Shown: positions 47,284 through 58,959, numbered from the stretch's first letter. The stretch is 64,000 nt of DNA from Sipunculus nudus (GCA_026874595.1 CM049311.1:57682453-57746452); one strand, 5' to 3'. A program made the numbers and translations. The notes: generated by a model not told the origin, from the letters alone.

Positions 47284-48030
47284 GTGGGCAGCCCAAGTTG
47301 TGGCCTATTAGAATTAGATGCTGCCATCAGATGGTGCTTACCACAGAAACCTTGTCCTGCTGAGGTATTTCAATACCAGAATGGGAAACGACAATACAGC
47401 CTGTCGCGATACTTCATAGCAGGAAGATTAACAATTGATATGATTTTCTATTTGCAGCAGCTGATGGAAACGCGCATGGAGATGCATCTTTATGGCGCTT
47501 TCTTTGATCTGACTAAGGCCTTCAGCAGGAGGAGCCATTTAGCGTACATCCAAATGGCCCCTCAAGATCATTACATCCTTCCACCATACTGTACATACGA
47601 AGGCTCATCCTTAAACCTATACCAGTTCAACAACAGGATAATAAAGGTCCTCGCTCCCACACTGCCTGCCATCTTTTTCCCATTGCTATCACACGCGTTT
47701 GACTCTTGCCAAGGTAGTGTCTTACTTATGCGTGAGATATTTTTAGTTGATGCTAAATTGGCAACTAACACAAAAGAAACCCAACAGACTCACCGACTGC
47801 TTTATCCTTGCCTCCTTTCAACTGGCCACCAATCTAATGAAGAATATCCTAACAGACCAAGATGGAAACAACATCAGAATCGGTGTTCAACACTCTACAA
47901 TCTGGAAGTGGTGGTGGAGTTCCCTACCTGGGCTCTGTGGTATAATTAGGCAGACCAAAAACACCAAAATCAAGGTGTATCAGATCTGTGTGCCAAAAGT
48001 GCAGACACAATGTGTTTTTTTATCTGCATA
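47284..48030 (+). pseudogene. LINE reverse transcriptase fragment
   Basis: It contains AGRLTIDMIF...LQQLME and FFDLTKAF, the conserved RT motifs where LINEs read 'AGRSTxDxIFxLRQL' and 'xDLTKAFD'. Then comes VLAPTLPAIFF and a degenerate catalytic box LVDAKLAT in place of YADD. A shifted frame continues with LTDCF and NTKIKVYQ. The loss of the YADD aspartates and the frameshifts show that it is dead. The clade is not that of the minus-strand LINE at 58 kb, judging by its motifs. Confidence 0.75.
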
Positions 48031-49231
48031 GCCTGTGGAGAATCATGAAAATCTGGTGGTAAGTCAAAGTTCCGAACAATGCTGTACAAGAGCAGACAGG
48101 CATTCCAAGCATGTATGCCTTGTTCACCACGCACTTACTCTGTGGGCTAGGTCATGTTTGCTGCATTTCTGCTGATTCAAAGTCATGCTATTCACAGAAC
48201 TGCCTATAGGCTTCAGACCGGTGGAAAGGCCTATTTTGCGATACAAAGACGTTTGAAGACCTGGCCTGTCACATCAACCAAAAGGGTATGCTGAAGAAGT
48301 GCAAACATGTATAAACATGTCCAAGTCCCAGCCGATCTTTTGATATGGTTGATGGTAATAAATTGTAGCTTGTGGTCTCAGGCATGGATCAAGAAAAAAG
48401 ACGTTCTCTTCAAATGATTCCAAAGACGAGGTGACCTCATTGTACTAGGCATGCAGGCCGGTCCCTCCCGAGTCAATTTACTCGTATGCATTGTCTGAAC
48501 AATGCTGACCTGAATCCACTTCATCCTGAAAGGTGAAATGCAGCATTTCTTCTCAATATTCAAACATTTATGTCTTATTTTTTCCTCTTTCACTGAAGAC
48601 TTTGAAATTGAATCAATAATGTTAGCAATAATTATAATTTAATGGAATATGGTGTTTACTTGCACTACTTATCGCTCTGACGGAAGGGCCATTGTTTGAC
48701 ATAATGCCAGGGGCCCTTGAAATCTGGCTGTCGACATACAATGGGACTTGTTAGCCATTCGTTATGCATTGTGCATACTGTGATAACACAACAAAATGTT
48801 TTATCTTGTTACTTGCACCTCTATAAAAGCTGGGGGACATGACAGTAGGAAGATCAATTTGAACTTTTACAGATATAACATGTTGACTGGAATTAGCACC
48901 TGACATATCCACATAAATTATTCTGAAAGTAGAAATAGAAACTGGAGACCACATGAATACCTTCTCCTGGTATGTCATAGACAGAAAATATGCAATCCAA
49001 GAGAAGTGTATGTTATGGTCACGTACTGCATGGTCGCATCAGCTGTTGAGGCCAGAACAAAATCCTTAATACCAATGAGTGGCTTTTCCCAGGCTCGAAC
49101 AATCACTCTGCCCTATCCCATAATGGTTTAAATCATTTGAACCAAACATGCATGGTAATCCAGATCACCTCCAAAATTGAATGGTTTGCCAGCACTGCCT
49201 GTCAGGCATCTGCCAGACATTCACACGCGTT
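48031..49231 (+). other. Intergenic sequence, no gene identified
   Basis: The first part may be the diverged tail of the LINE at 47284. No exon, terminal repeat or RNA gene is supported. Confidence 0.35.
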
Positions 49232-49615
49232 TTAGGGGTGTCTGTATAATGTGTCATCTACATGAGTGAACATCTCAGTGGTCAGCATCTTGTCCAAATG
49301 CAAGAGTTTTCTGCACAGGCTGTGTGGAATGGTGTTTGTAGACCATGCATGGTTCTTAAGCTTCTCCAGTTGTGGGAACTTTGCCTCTCTTAATCTTTTG
49401 CTTAGTTCATAGCCTATTCTTTCCAGAAAAATATTAATGCTCTGCCTTGCTTTAGCAATACTCATGCTAGCCTTACTGTCAGGATGTCTTTGAAAAAAGT
49501 ACTTAAACATTAAATGAACATTAGTGTTATATTCAATCTGCATCCATTCATCAGTCTTGTTTCTTCTACCCTCCATGGATGCTTCTGACATTTGGATTTG
49601 TTTCTCTTTTCTCAT
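49232..49615 (-). CDS. Divergent histone H2B-like protein, intronless
   Basis: A 127-residue intact frame, ATG at 49615-49613, stop at 49232. A 29-residue polar tail is followed by YNTNVHLMFKYFFQRHPD, which aligns with the H2B alpha-1 region ending in 'HPD'. SINIFLERIGYELSKRL aligns with the alpha-2 end ('N-FERIA-EASRL'). STNTIPHSLCRKLLHL aligns with the 'ST-REIQTAVRLLLPGEL' loop and alpha-3, and a C-terminal helix follows. It has an extra 11-12 residues between alpha-2 and alpha-3, lacks the basic Lys-rich H2B tail and has lost the C-terminal H2B signature. It could be a germline H2B variant or a decaying retrocopy. A two-codon upstream ATG overlaps the start. It stands alone between the two DUF6589 copies. 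Confidence 0.6.
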   Translation of the reverse strand: MRKEKQIQMSEASMEGRRNKTDEWMQIEYNTNVHLMFKYFFQRHPDSKASMSIAKARQSINIFLERIGYELSKRLREAKFPQLEKLKNHAWSTNTIPHSLCRKLLHLDKMLTTEMFTHVDDTLYRHP

Positions 49616-50924
49616 ACCATATAAAGAACAGCTGGTAGTACAACAAGCAGCTTCTGCAGTTCATCAATCATTAGTCCTTGCTGCAAAACATCAGATACCT
49701 GAGCCACATGAAAAGCAATTTCCTTGTATTAAAACTGTTTTATTTCAAATATAAAAAGAATGCATAAACATTATCACCAACAGTTTATAATAATCTTACA
49801 TTTTTTTATGAAACAACTCTAATCAGTGCACTTTGACCTGTTGTATTCCATCACACATAATGAATGAATGCTTGAACAGAATGCTCCTCAATAACCTGAC
49901 CATTTTTTTTTTAGAAAATATTTTTCAAGAATAACTAACATTTAAAATGATTTGAAGATCCTACTGAAGACCCTTTTCAAGATCAATTAAAATCTCAAGT
50001 ATTTCTTCTTGAAAATGAAAAGCCCACCTTTGAATATATATTGCTGTGATTATCTACTGCTTCAACACACTTCCTTAATTAAAAATGAATAACTCTCAAT
50101 AGGTTTGAACATGTGAAATCACATCAGCAATCTACATAAAGACAAGTAATTACACCTATTCAACTAATCACTAGAGGAAATGTCTAACTTTTATCTTTTA
50201 GAAAATCAGAAAATTTCCCCTTTGTCTTCTTTGGAAAATCACAACAAAATGGCATCTACAGTCTGTGAAAAACAACAAACCATCTTTTAAAATCTGAAAT
50301 TTTAACAAAGCCATGTCATCTTCTAAACGTGTCTCTTCATTTTTCTCTTTATAACAACTATGGAAACTTAACCTATATTTACTTAATAATTGTTAAGTTT
50401 TTTTTCCAAAAGTATGAAAATATGAATGAAGTTTCTTGAAGCTATTCTTTCAGTAAATAAGACACATATAAGTGCTATTTTCCAAACAGTATTAACACAA
50501 ATAACCATCAGACCATAATGATGTTATTATTATCAGATGTTCAAATGATCAGCAGCAATATTTATGATGAGATTATTTATATACATCACTGAATTCTTAA
50601 AAACAATCACTCAGATATAATGACAAATCATGCAAAAACAGTGATATCAGGAAATGTTGCATTCATTCAAAGTTTTCAGGTTATATCTAATGATAACTAT
50701 GGAACTGATTTAATTCCTGTCTCAACGAATTTGGTTTTCGTCTAGACAGACATTAACTGTATAATCCAAAAGGGCTGATTATACCTAACAATAAGGTTCT
50801 TCACTTCAACCTCTCAATGATAAAAACATCTGCAGCAGCTTCATTCCTGACAGTTTGATGATGTCTCTACCAATGCAAGCAAACATTATGAGCAGCATAT
50901 TAAATCCTATTTCAATTAGGTTTA
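49616..50924 (+). other. 3' flank of copy 2 and intergenic sequence
   Basis: AT-rich; the 3' UTR of copy 2 must lie in its right part (below 50924). No terminal repeat motif or other gene is seen. Confidence 0.4.
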
Positions 50925-51262
50925 TCAACCTAAAAGTGGATCTGCAGCCTTGTCTAGCTTGAGACTATACTTGATTAGAGTGTCCTTTAACTTTACTCCT
51001 CGAGGTATTTTGTTGCATACGGAAAACTTTGGAAAACTCTTGTGTTCTCTCCCTGGAATGAACTCAAACAAATCATCCTTGAGGTACTCTTGTATGAGGC
51101 TTTCCACATCTGAGTCTTTAAAATCAGGTCTTGATGGACCTGCATCCTTCAGCAATCTTTGCTCATATACTTTTTCCAAATTGGTGATCATCCTTCCAAC
51201 TAAATGACCTAACCTGCGTACGTGCAATTCAGTGTAAGTGGATTTTGGGTGCGACAGATTGT
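50925..51262 (-). CDS. Copy 2 last exon: C-terminal tail and stop
   Basis: The acceptor TACTTTCAG precedes 51262. The exon is 338 bp and starts in phase 1 (completing GAC, Asp). It encodes NLSHPKSTYTELHVRRLG...LLKDAGPSRPDF...LDKAADPLLG and ends at TGA followed by in-frame TAA. No known domain; mixed-charge helices. Confidence 0.85.
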
Positions 51263-54200
51263 CTGAAAGTACAGTACAAACAACAGTTTCTTAAAAAGTC
51301 AATTTAGTCAATAATTCAACAATTTCTGAATTCCTGGTAAAACAGTGATTTGGCTGTGAAGTCACCAGTATTACATAAATGTTTATAACTGTAAAATTCA
51401 TAGATAAAAAGTAAGTCATGTAAAACAAGAAAGCCTTATTTGTATTCTACACTTTTGAATAATAATGTTTTACTTTTCTCTTATCTCTGCACTCAAAAGA
51501 CCATGCCTTTCTTCATACCTTTGAATTGTCTGGCAAAGATATCATTCAAATTATCCAGTTCGATGTTATTGCCTTGGCCCCCAATCAGATTGGCTGTACG
51601 GTTCCACAAAAGTTCTTTTGCCAAACGCTCAGGTAACCAGCCATTTACACCTGGAAAAAGAAACTAATCTACTGTAATACTGTTAATACTTACTATGAGA
51701 CCCTCAGCAAAGTGTTGTGCACAGCTTGCCAGAGACCATATTGTTATATTTTCTTTAAACAATAAGAGAACACCAGTGCACTGTGGGTGAATATACACCA
51801 GTTTGGCTGCAGGCTGAAAACAAGTTGCCCAAGGGCTATATCACTCAGCTGAACAGGATCCTTGCAAAAGGGGTAACATGACTCCCAGACTGCTCAAAAT
51901 CATGGATTGTGTTGATAGACCTTAGATATGGGTTACAGTGACCTTATTCTGCACCCAGCTGGTAACATTTGTGCTTATTGACAGAGCATTCAAATCATGC
52001 TCTTACACACAGCTTGCAGAACACAGGTCACAGTAACATTTTTTCAGGTTTCCTGAGATATTTCATGGACCTCACTGGATGTCAAGGTAGGATATTCTAA
52101 GTCCAACTGTTACAAACTGTTCCTGACCTCTTTGAAAGTCTCAAAAATAAAGAAAATTTTTTTCTTAATTTGAAAACATACTCGTGGGACCACCAGTCTG
52201 CAGGAACCGATGAAACACTCCATGATCAATATGCATGCAAAGAATCCTGATCATCAATGCACTAGTTGTTCAGAATCTGAAGATTTGGTATCAAATTTTT
52301 AGTTATTCTGAGGGGTAATTCTGGGCCCTATGGCTCGGAGGATATGGGTAACAGAAACCTAAATTCAGGTTTCTCAAGAGACTTTTCATGGACCTCCCTT
52401 GCTGTCATATATGAGGATTGTAGGTCCAATGGTTACAATTTGGTCCCTGTTAACAGAAGACTGTATTTTTGAAGGTCTCAAAAATAGAGAATAAAATAAG
52501 TAAAAATTAAAAAAAAATAAGGTGGCACTACACGTCTGCAGGAACTGATGAACTACTCCATGATGAATATGCATGCAAAGAATCATGGTGGTCAATGCAC
52601 TAGTTGTTCAGATAATAGAGCTTTTGTATTAAATTTTTAGTTATTCTGGGGGGTATTTCTGAGCCCCATACCTCGGAAGATATGGGTAACAGAGATCTAA
52701 TTTCAGGTTTCCAAGGAGATTTTTCATGGACCTCCCTGCATATTGAGTTAGAAGATTCCAGGTCCAGTGGTTACAATTTGTGCCTGTTTCATGGACAGAC
52801 AGACTGACAGACAGATGGAAGGATGACGGACAAAGAGTGATCGCTATAACTCAGATGACTTTCAATCAGCTGAGCTAAAAAACATGGCTATGATGAAATG
52901 GTCTTACTGTCATTATAGTTAGATGGAATAGCAACAAAAATGGGAATGGAATATGAACTATTATTACAGGACAGGAGTATTTAATTTCTTACCAGCTAAA
53001 AGTCTGTGTCCTACATTCAGGTAATGAAAGTCATATTTCTTCCAGAAGTTCAGCATATCACTGCGCCAGTAGCTCATCATCGCTGGACCATCTCCTTCTT
53101 TGACAGCGTCCCTACGAGCCATGTCTGACAGAGCTCCCCACAGAAGTGTCCTCGTGTAGTTCTGAACATGATCCTGTGCCCTGTGTTCATTCTCTTCCTT
53201 CAGGGGGAGATTTTTTGTCTGACAGATCTGTTCACAGCTCTTACAACACCACCATGGCTTGTCATCTGGAGGAAGTTCATTAAGCCCCATACAGGAAGGA
53301 TGGAACCACTGCCCCCGCAAACAAACAGGGTTACTGCATGACACCAAGTGTTCAAAAGTTGCTACAAAAACACAAGAAACTGCATTTGTACAAAGGTTAA
53401 TCAACAAATCATTTTCCAAAAAGACACACTTGACTCAAATTGTTTTAATCCTGCAAAGGGAATTCATATATCAACACAACATACAGGTGGCAATGCCACC
53501 TTTAAATTGATCTTTGTCTTGTGACCCTGATCTCTTGACCTGCTACAAAGGTGACATCAGGAATCACGTTCAGTGGATAATTTTTACCAAGATGAACAAG
53601 AATGAGACGTGTGATTTTTTTAACAAGAGGCCCATGGGCTATGACACTAAGCTGAATTCAAGGAACCTTGAACAATTGGTAACATGATTCCCAGAGTGCT
53701 CAGATTCATGCATTTTGCCAAGAGGCCTGAGATATGGGTTACAGTGACCTTATTCTACATCCAGTTGCTACCATTTGTGCCCATATGACTAACAGAGTGT
53801 TAAAATAATGTTCTTTCACACAGCTTGCAGAATATAGGTCACAGTGACATTATTTCATGTTTCTAAGAAATTTTACAAAAACCTCTATGAAACTTAATCA
53901 AATTAAAAGTTTCTAGGTCCATCTATAACCAATCATGCAAATCTGTCCATTATGGTGCTCAAATCATGTTCTTTCACATACCTCACTATGACCTTATTTC
54001 AGGTTTCAAATTAGATTTGCCTAAGCACTCCCTTGATGTACAGAGAGAAGCTAGTTTTTAGGTCTAATAGTTAAAGTTTGTACCCTATGAACAGCCAGAT
54101 TGCTTCATTTGAAGGTCTCATAAAAGAGAAAAAATGTGTAAAAAAATAAAAAAATACAGGTGTGCCATTAGTCTGCACGAACTGATGAAACACTCCATGA

Positions 54201-56909
54201 TCAATATACATGCAAAGAATCATGGCAATCAATGCATAAGTTATTCAGTTACTGGAGCTTTTGTATCAATTTTTTTTATTATTCCTAGGGGTATTTACAA
54301 GCCCCATAGCTCAGAGAATATGGGTAACAGAGACCCAATTTCATTTTCCAAGCAGATTTTTCATGGACCTCCCTGGATGTCAAGCTATAGAAGATTCTAG
54401 GTCCAACGATTATGATTTGTGCCCTGTTGACGGACGACCTCTTTGAAGGTCTCAAAAATAGAGAAAAACAAGGGACCCATGGGTCACATTGCTCAGCTGA
54501 ATTTTTGAAAATTTTTAAGCAAATGCAAAATATACTTATTTTTTATTTACATAAATAAGCATTGGAAAAACTTAGAAGATGGCCCTGCAAATTGGTGATA
54601 ATCAAATATCAATTATATATTTGCTTGTAATGTACTGTGCACTTTATTGGACTATACCAAAGATGCCAGAATATCTCATGATCAAATATTCTTAGAAGTA
54701 TCATTATTTCAGCTGTGTGACAGTATGACATGCATAAAATAACTATGGGAATGTATGAACACCTGTCATTTATAGAAAAGGAAGAAAGTGGAGATTAGCT
54801 GAAGTATATTAATCAACATTTGATTTATTAACTGAAATAAAATGCTGAAATAAAAATTTTTTATATCATTTTCAAACTAGAGACGGGTAGTCAACAAGCG
54901 ACTACATGTATCGCCAAAATCAGAGTATGGCAGGTGAAGTGAGGCATGGATTGAGTGGCAAGGGGATATAGAGTTAAATGTGTTACATATTAGCAAGGAT
55001 GTTTGCCATGTAAACATGGTTGTAGGTGGCGCCATCTGTTATTTGAACTAGAAACTATCTAAGATGTATACACATGCAAAATTTCATTTGGATATGTCAC
55101 ACCACTGCCTAGATATGAGTGATTTTATCCCTCAGCAGACAAACAGTTGGACACTGTGCAAAAATGGTTGCAGGTGGCGCTACTAGTTTTGTGTATGATA
55201 AAGAACTATGTGAGGTCTAAACACATGCTAAACTTCAGGAAGATACGTCAAACCAGTCTGGAGATATTAGCATGGATGTCTGCAGCCTGAACATGAATGT
55301 ATGTAGTGCCACCTGTCATAAAATCGAGAAAGCTATCAAAGATGTATAAGCATGCCAAATGTCAGGTGAATAATTCAAACCACTGCCAAGATATGAGAGA
55401 TTTTAACCCAAGGCAGATGAATAGATGGACGCTGTGCAAAAATGGTTGCAGGTGGCACTATCAGTTTCTTGTATGATAAAGAGCTATGTGAGTTTTAAAC
55501 ACATGCAATCTTTCAGGAAGAAACGTCAAACCAGTCTTGAGATATAAACATGAATGTCTGCCACTTGAATGTGAATGTAGGTGGTGCCACGGTTCATTGA
55601 ATCGAGAAAGCTTTACAGTATGTATACACATGCCAAATTTCAGGTGAATTAATCAAACCACTGCAGAGATATGAGTGATTTTAACCAAAAGCAGATGAAC
55701 AGATGGAAGCTGTGCGTTTGGTTGCAGGTGGCTACACCAGTTTCATGTATGGTAAATAGCTATGCGAGATCTAAACACATGCAAAATTTCAGGAAGATAT
55801 GTCAAACCAGTCAAGAGATATTAGCATGGATGCCTGCAGCGTGAACATTGATGTAGGTGGCGCCACCTGTCATAAAAATCAAGAAAGTTATCAAAGATGT
55901 ATAAGCATGATGAATTTCAGGTGAATTAGTCAGATCACTGCAGAGATATGAGTGATATTAACCAACAGCAGACGAACAGATGGATGCTGTTCAAAAATGG
56001 TTGCAGGTGGCGCCACCATTTTTTGTGTATGTTATAAAGCTATCCAAGGGCTACATTTGTGTCATTTTTTTTTTCCTGATTGGTCAAATGAGTCCGAAGA
56101 TATGTGGGTTAATGTGTCAAAACAGACGCACAGCTGGACACACTGGAGAGAGGAAAGTCATGCAAAATTTCAGGCCACTACATGAGACCACTTCTAAGAA
56201 AACAATGGAGGTAGCATCACCTGTCTTGTAGCAAGACTAGGAGATAAAGCAAATAGCAAAGGTAACGCAAAATTTCTACTGATATGTCAAAATAAGCTTG
56301 AAAAATAAGCATGTATGTAAGCTATGCAAAAAAATTAGTGGTGCTTCCAGTCTTGTGCAAAAGAAAGTTGTCCAAGATGTCCAAATGCAATATTTCAGGG
56401 AACTACATGAAACCACTCAAGAGATGAGTCATTTTTACAAAAAAACAGGGGCATTAATGAACCTGGGCAAAACAATTTCAGGTGGCAGTCTTGTGTATGA
56501 GAAAAAGCTTATGATTTAATGAACTGTTACCTTGTTTGCAGACACAGTACTCAAAGTTACTTGGCCTCTGTGTACCAGACACCAGGTCACCCACATCCTT
56601 CTGGTTTGGTTGAAGCCAAACAAAGTCCACCACCTCAGCTGCAAGGTCATCAAGGTACACCCTCTTCTGCCACAGGTTTCCAGAGGGGTCAGAGTCTTTT
56701 GGTTTACCATTCAAACTTTGCATACCGCTCAGCTTCATGGCTAAGATACAGGTCAAGCCACTCGCTAAAAATCTCATGAAATCTGGTGCATGGCTAGAGG
56801 GCAGACTGACATTATCTTCTACTCCCAGCCAGTCCCAGAAATTCCTGACATGGTACAGGGTACCCCTCTCATCACTGCTGCTGGTTCTGTACAGCTGGTC
56901 CATCAGGTC
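50925..56909 (-). CDS. DUF6589-PHD protein gene, copy 2 (last four coding exons; 5' part beyond right edge or not found)
   Basis: Exons 56531-56909, 52993-53361, 51519-51650 and 50925-51262 join in phases 1, 1 and 1, giving about 405 residues to a TGA at 50927-50925. The first exon carries the end of DUF6589; the first two together form a PHD finger of C4HC3 type. The remainder is a helical, charged tail (GGQGNNIELDNLNDIF, then YTELHVRRLGHLVGRM...). The upstream exons expected from copy 1 were not found between 56910 and 64000, where two retroelements and a minisatellite lie. Copy 1 has a 15-kb intron at the equivalent place, so they may be further right. The protein is probably nuclear (inference). 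Confidence 0.8.
51519..51650 (-). CDS. Copy 2 penultimate exon
   Basis: The acceptor TTTTTCCAG precedes 51650 and the donor GTATGA follows 51519. The exon is 132 bp, phase 1 at both ends. It encodes VNGWLPERLAKELLWNRTAN..., a short amphipathic segment that links the PHD exon to the tail. Confidence 0.82.
51819..52881 (+). mobile_element. Family B element (B10), diverged left end
   Basis: Left end AACAAGTTGCCCAAGGGCTA then CACTCAGCTGA: the palindrome changed to GCCCAAGGGC, yet remains a palindrome. Right end ATCAGCTGAGCTAAAAA after a GACAGACAGACTGACAGACA tract. The interior repeats the GTCTGCAGGAACYGATGAAC block twice. It lies in an intron of copy 2. Confidence 0.7.
52993..53361 (-). CDS. Copy 2 exon: second half of PHD finger and helical region
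   Basis: The acceptor GTTTTTGTAG precedes 53361 and the donor GTAAGA follows 52993. The exon is 369 bp, phase 1 both ends. Its first residues supply C (VSC), C (PVC), H (WFH), C (PSC), C and C (WWCCKSC), completing the C4HC3 PHD finger begun by CVC in the previous exon. The WFH and PWWC residues are the usual PHD core. A helical stretch follows (LLWGALSDMARRDAVKEGDG...YRHRLLAG-like end). Confidence 0.88.
53622..54466 (+). mobile_element. Family B element (B11), right end lost to B12
   Basis: Left end AACAAGAGGCCCATGGGCTA then CTAAGCTGA. The interior carries the GTCTGCACGAACTGATGAAA block and ends in GAAGGTCTCAAAAATAGAG, where B12 begins. A right terminus is not seen. Confidence 0.6.
54467..54874 (+). 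mobile_element. Family B left-end fragment (B12)
   Basis: Starts AACAAGGGACCCATGGGTCA then TTGCTCAGCTGA; about 400 bp matching the left part of B3 (GCAAATGCAAAATATAC). It ends where C3 begins. Confidence 0.6.
54875..56510 (+). mobile_element. Family C element (C3), right terminus missing
   Basis: Left end GGTAGTCAACAAGCGACTAC then TGTATCGCC, a diverged version of the C hairpin and subterminal motif. Diverged 280-bp units follow, with palindromes near 55027, 55170, 55306, 55585, 55857 and 56007. It fades out about 20 bp from the donor of the copy 2 exon at 56531. Confidence 0.7.
56531..56909 (-). CDS. Copy 2 exon: end of DUF6589 region and first half of PHD finger
   Basis: The acceptor TTCCACAG precedes 56909 and the donor GTAACA follows 56531. 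The exon is 379 bp with the same phases as 13-391. It encodes DLMDQLYRTSSSDERGTLYH... to ...FEYCVCKQ. All replacements against copy 1 preserve the frame. Confidence 0.88.
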
Positions 56910-57193
56910 CTGTGGAATGACAAATAGTCAGGCTTAAATTCTGATAAATATTGAGAATTATAATTGTGAACTGAGGAACTGAACTATGAGGTCTTTTTTA
57001 ACAGATGATTTAGTCTATGGATATAGGTAAATATGGCCAAAGATACATGCTACGTGGAGTAAAAGGGACTCAAGTTAAATTTGGAAGAAAGCAACAGGCA
57101 ACATCCTAGGGCTGACAAAAGCAAACTTACTAGGTAATAATTTATCACTGTAATTAGCTGCAGATAATGTGTTTGACACAAGTATTTGATAAA

Positions 57194-58015
57194 AACTAGT
57201 GACCCAATGGTCATGATGCTCAGCTGATCTCTGAAACTGAGGAGTTATATCAACTATTGATGTTATGTTCTGGTGAAAAATATTTTTTTAAGGAACCTTG
57301 AACCATGGGTGCTCAAAATCACGTTTTATTTTTTGATAGTCCTCAGAAAATTGGTAACAGTGACCTTATCTAAGGATTTCAAGAAGATTTTAGCAGGAAC
57401 TCCCAAGATGCTAAGTTACAAGTTCCTATTTCCAACTGCCATGACTTATGTCCATCTGATTTATAGGGTATTCAAATAATGTTTTTCACATAGCTCACAG
57501 AATATAGGTCACAGTGATCTTATTTTGGACGTCCAAGGAGATATTACAATGACCTCCCTTTATGTAAAGAAAGACATTTTAGATCAAACAGTTAAGATTT
57601 GTGCCCTGACTGGCTTTCTGAGTGCTCAGAATATGATTTTCTGCTCACAGCTCACAGAATATAGGTCACAATGACCAGATTACTAGATTCAAAGGAGAAA
57701 TAGGTCATCATGACCTAGTTTAAAGGTTCCAAGAAAAGTCTTGAATCTCCCTGGATGTTGAGTAAATTCCAGGTCTAATGGATACATTTTGAGCCTAACT
57801 GACTTTCAGGGTGCTCAAATCATGTTTTATTCCTATAGCTCTCAGGAAATATGTCATAGGGAAATAAACTTATGCTTCTGAGGACATTTGCTTGCAAAAT
57901 ATAGGTCACCATGGCCTAATTTCAGGTTTCTGATCTTACTATGGCTAAGTTTCTAGGTCTAACGTATACAATATGCACCCTGTCTGAATGTCTGGATGCT
58001 CAAAATTATGTTCTT
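57194..58015 (+). mobile_element. Diverged family B-like fragment (B13)
   Basis: Left end AACTAGTGACCCAATGGTCA then GATGCTCAGCTGA. The interior shows repeated AGAATATAGGTCACAGTGA segments. No right terminus; the LINE fragment follows. Confidence 0.5.
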
Positions 58016-58019
58016 AGCC

Positions 58020-58717
58020 ATTTCTTTCTCCAGGTGCCCTACAAATGTCCACTGGATTCCTTTCCTGTCAATCATCGGCAGAATAATCAACAACGACAAT
58101 GAGCAGCCTTGTCTCACATTGGTGATTGCGAAGGAATCTCTCAGCTTTCCAAAAAGGATGATGGTATGTCATAATGCTACAGCAAATTCCAGATCAATCC
58201 TTTGTTTACACTGTCAAAAGCAAACAAAAAGTCAATGAAGGCCATGTGCAGTGAAGTCTGATACTCAATTGACTGCTTGATGATGATACAGAGTGTGGTC
58301 AAGTGGTCTGTACAGGACTTGTCTTGGTGGAATCCTACCAGTACTTAACTCTTGCAAGTAGCCTACTGGGAATAAGATGATTCCATTCCAGGTTTTGCAA
58401 AGGGAAAGGTCTCCTTTATTTGGCAGTTTGGAGAGGTAGCTCTTCTTCCAATTTGCTGGCATTTGTTCATTAACCTAGATCCTCAGGAGTAGTGGTTGTG
58501 CCATGTTTGGGTTCATCATTAGTGCTTCTGGTGGAATACCATCTGGTTTTTGGGGTTTACCATTTTGTAGGAATTTAATTGTTTTCAAGATTTTTGTTTT
58601 TTGTTAGTAGACCTGTGTTTACCTTCAGAAGCTGCTTTGATGGGGGAGTGTCCAGTGTCTTTCTGGTGCAGCTCTGTAGAGAATTTCTATGAATTGTTCC
58701 ATCAATCATTTCTGCAG
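58020..58717 (-). pseudogene. LINE reverse transcriptase fragment, minus strand
   Basis: On the minus strand, a segment near 58526-58590 reads NGKPQKPDGIPPEA (the GxAxGPDGIP motif). Then near 58380-58462 come MPANWKKSYLSKLPNKGDLS and a CKTWNGI motif, and VRQGCSL near 58110. Their order is that of LINE RT domains, but stops and deletions separate them. The Ty3 element's left LTR begins exactly at the right edge of this fragment, so it may be the insertion target. Confidence 0.7.
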
Positions 58718-58880
58718 TGTAGTGTAAGGTAATGTGTTAGTGGGTGAATACAGTTGTTTACACTGTTCGGCGCATGCAGTCAAGACAGGAGCTGAGAGGA
58801 AAAACCTGTTTGAGTACATGACTATCAAACATGAATATCATTATAAATCCTTGGAAACACTCGGGCATAAACACACCACA
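58718..58880 (+). repeat. 5' LTR (163 bp)
   Basis: TGTAGTGTAAGGTAATGTG... to ...CACACCACA. It aligns to 62323-62483 over its whole length, sharing CTGTTTGAGTA and GGAAACACTCGGGCAT/GAAACGCTCAGGCAT. Divergence between the two LTRs is substantial, so the insertion is old. Confidence 0.8.
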
Positions 58881-58895
58881 TGGTGTCAGAAGTAA
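58881..58895 (+). promoter_or_regulatory. Primer-binding-site position
   Basis: TGGTGTCAGAAGTAA begins directly after the 5' LTR, as expected of a primer-binding site; many animal Ty3 elements have TGG-TGTCAGAAG here. I do not assign a tRNA. Confidence 0.45.
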
Positions 58896-58959
58896 ACTAG
58901 AGACCCTCATTTATCGTTGTACAGACTTTACTTTGTCTGACTGCCAGAACTTTGTCCCT

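Noticed and set aside
47284-47949. 221-codon open frame as a host gene
   Set aside because: Its motifs are those of LINE reverse transcriptase with a lost catalytic box; it is a retroelement relic.
51440-51667. Plus-strand open frame
   Set aside because: It is a shadow of the copy 2 exon at 51519-51650.
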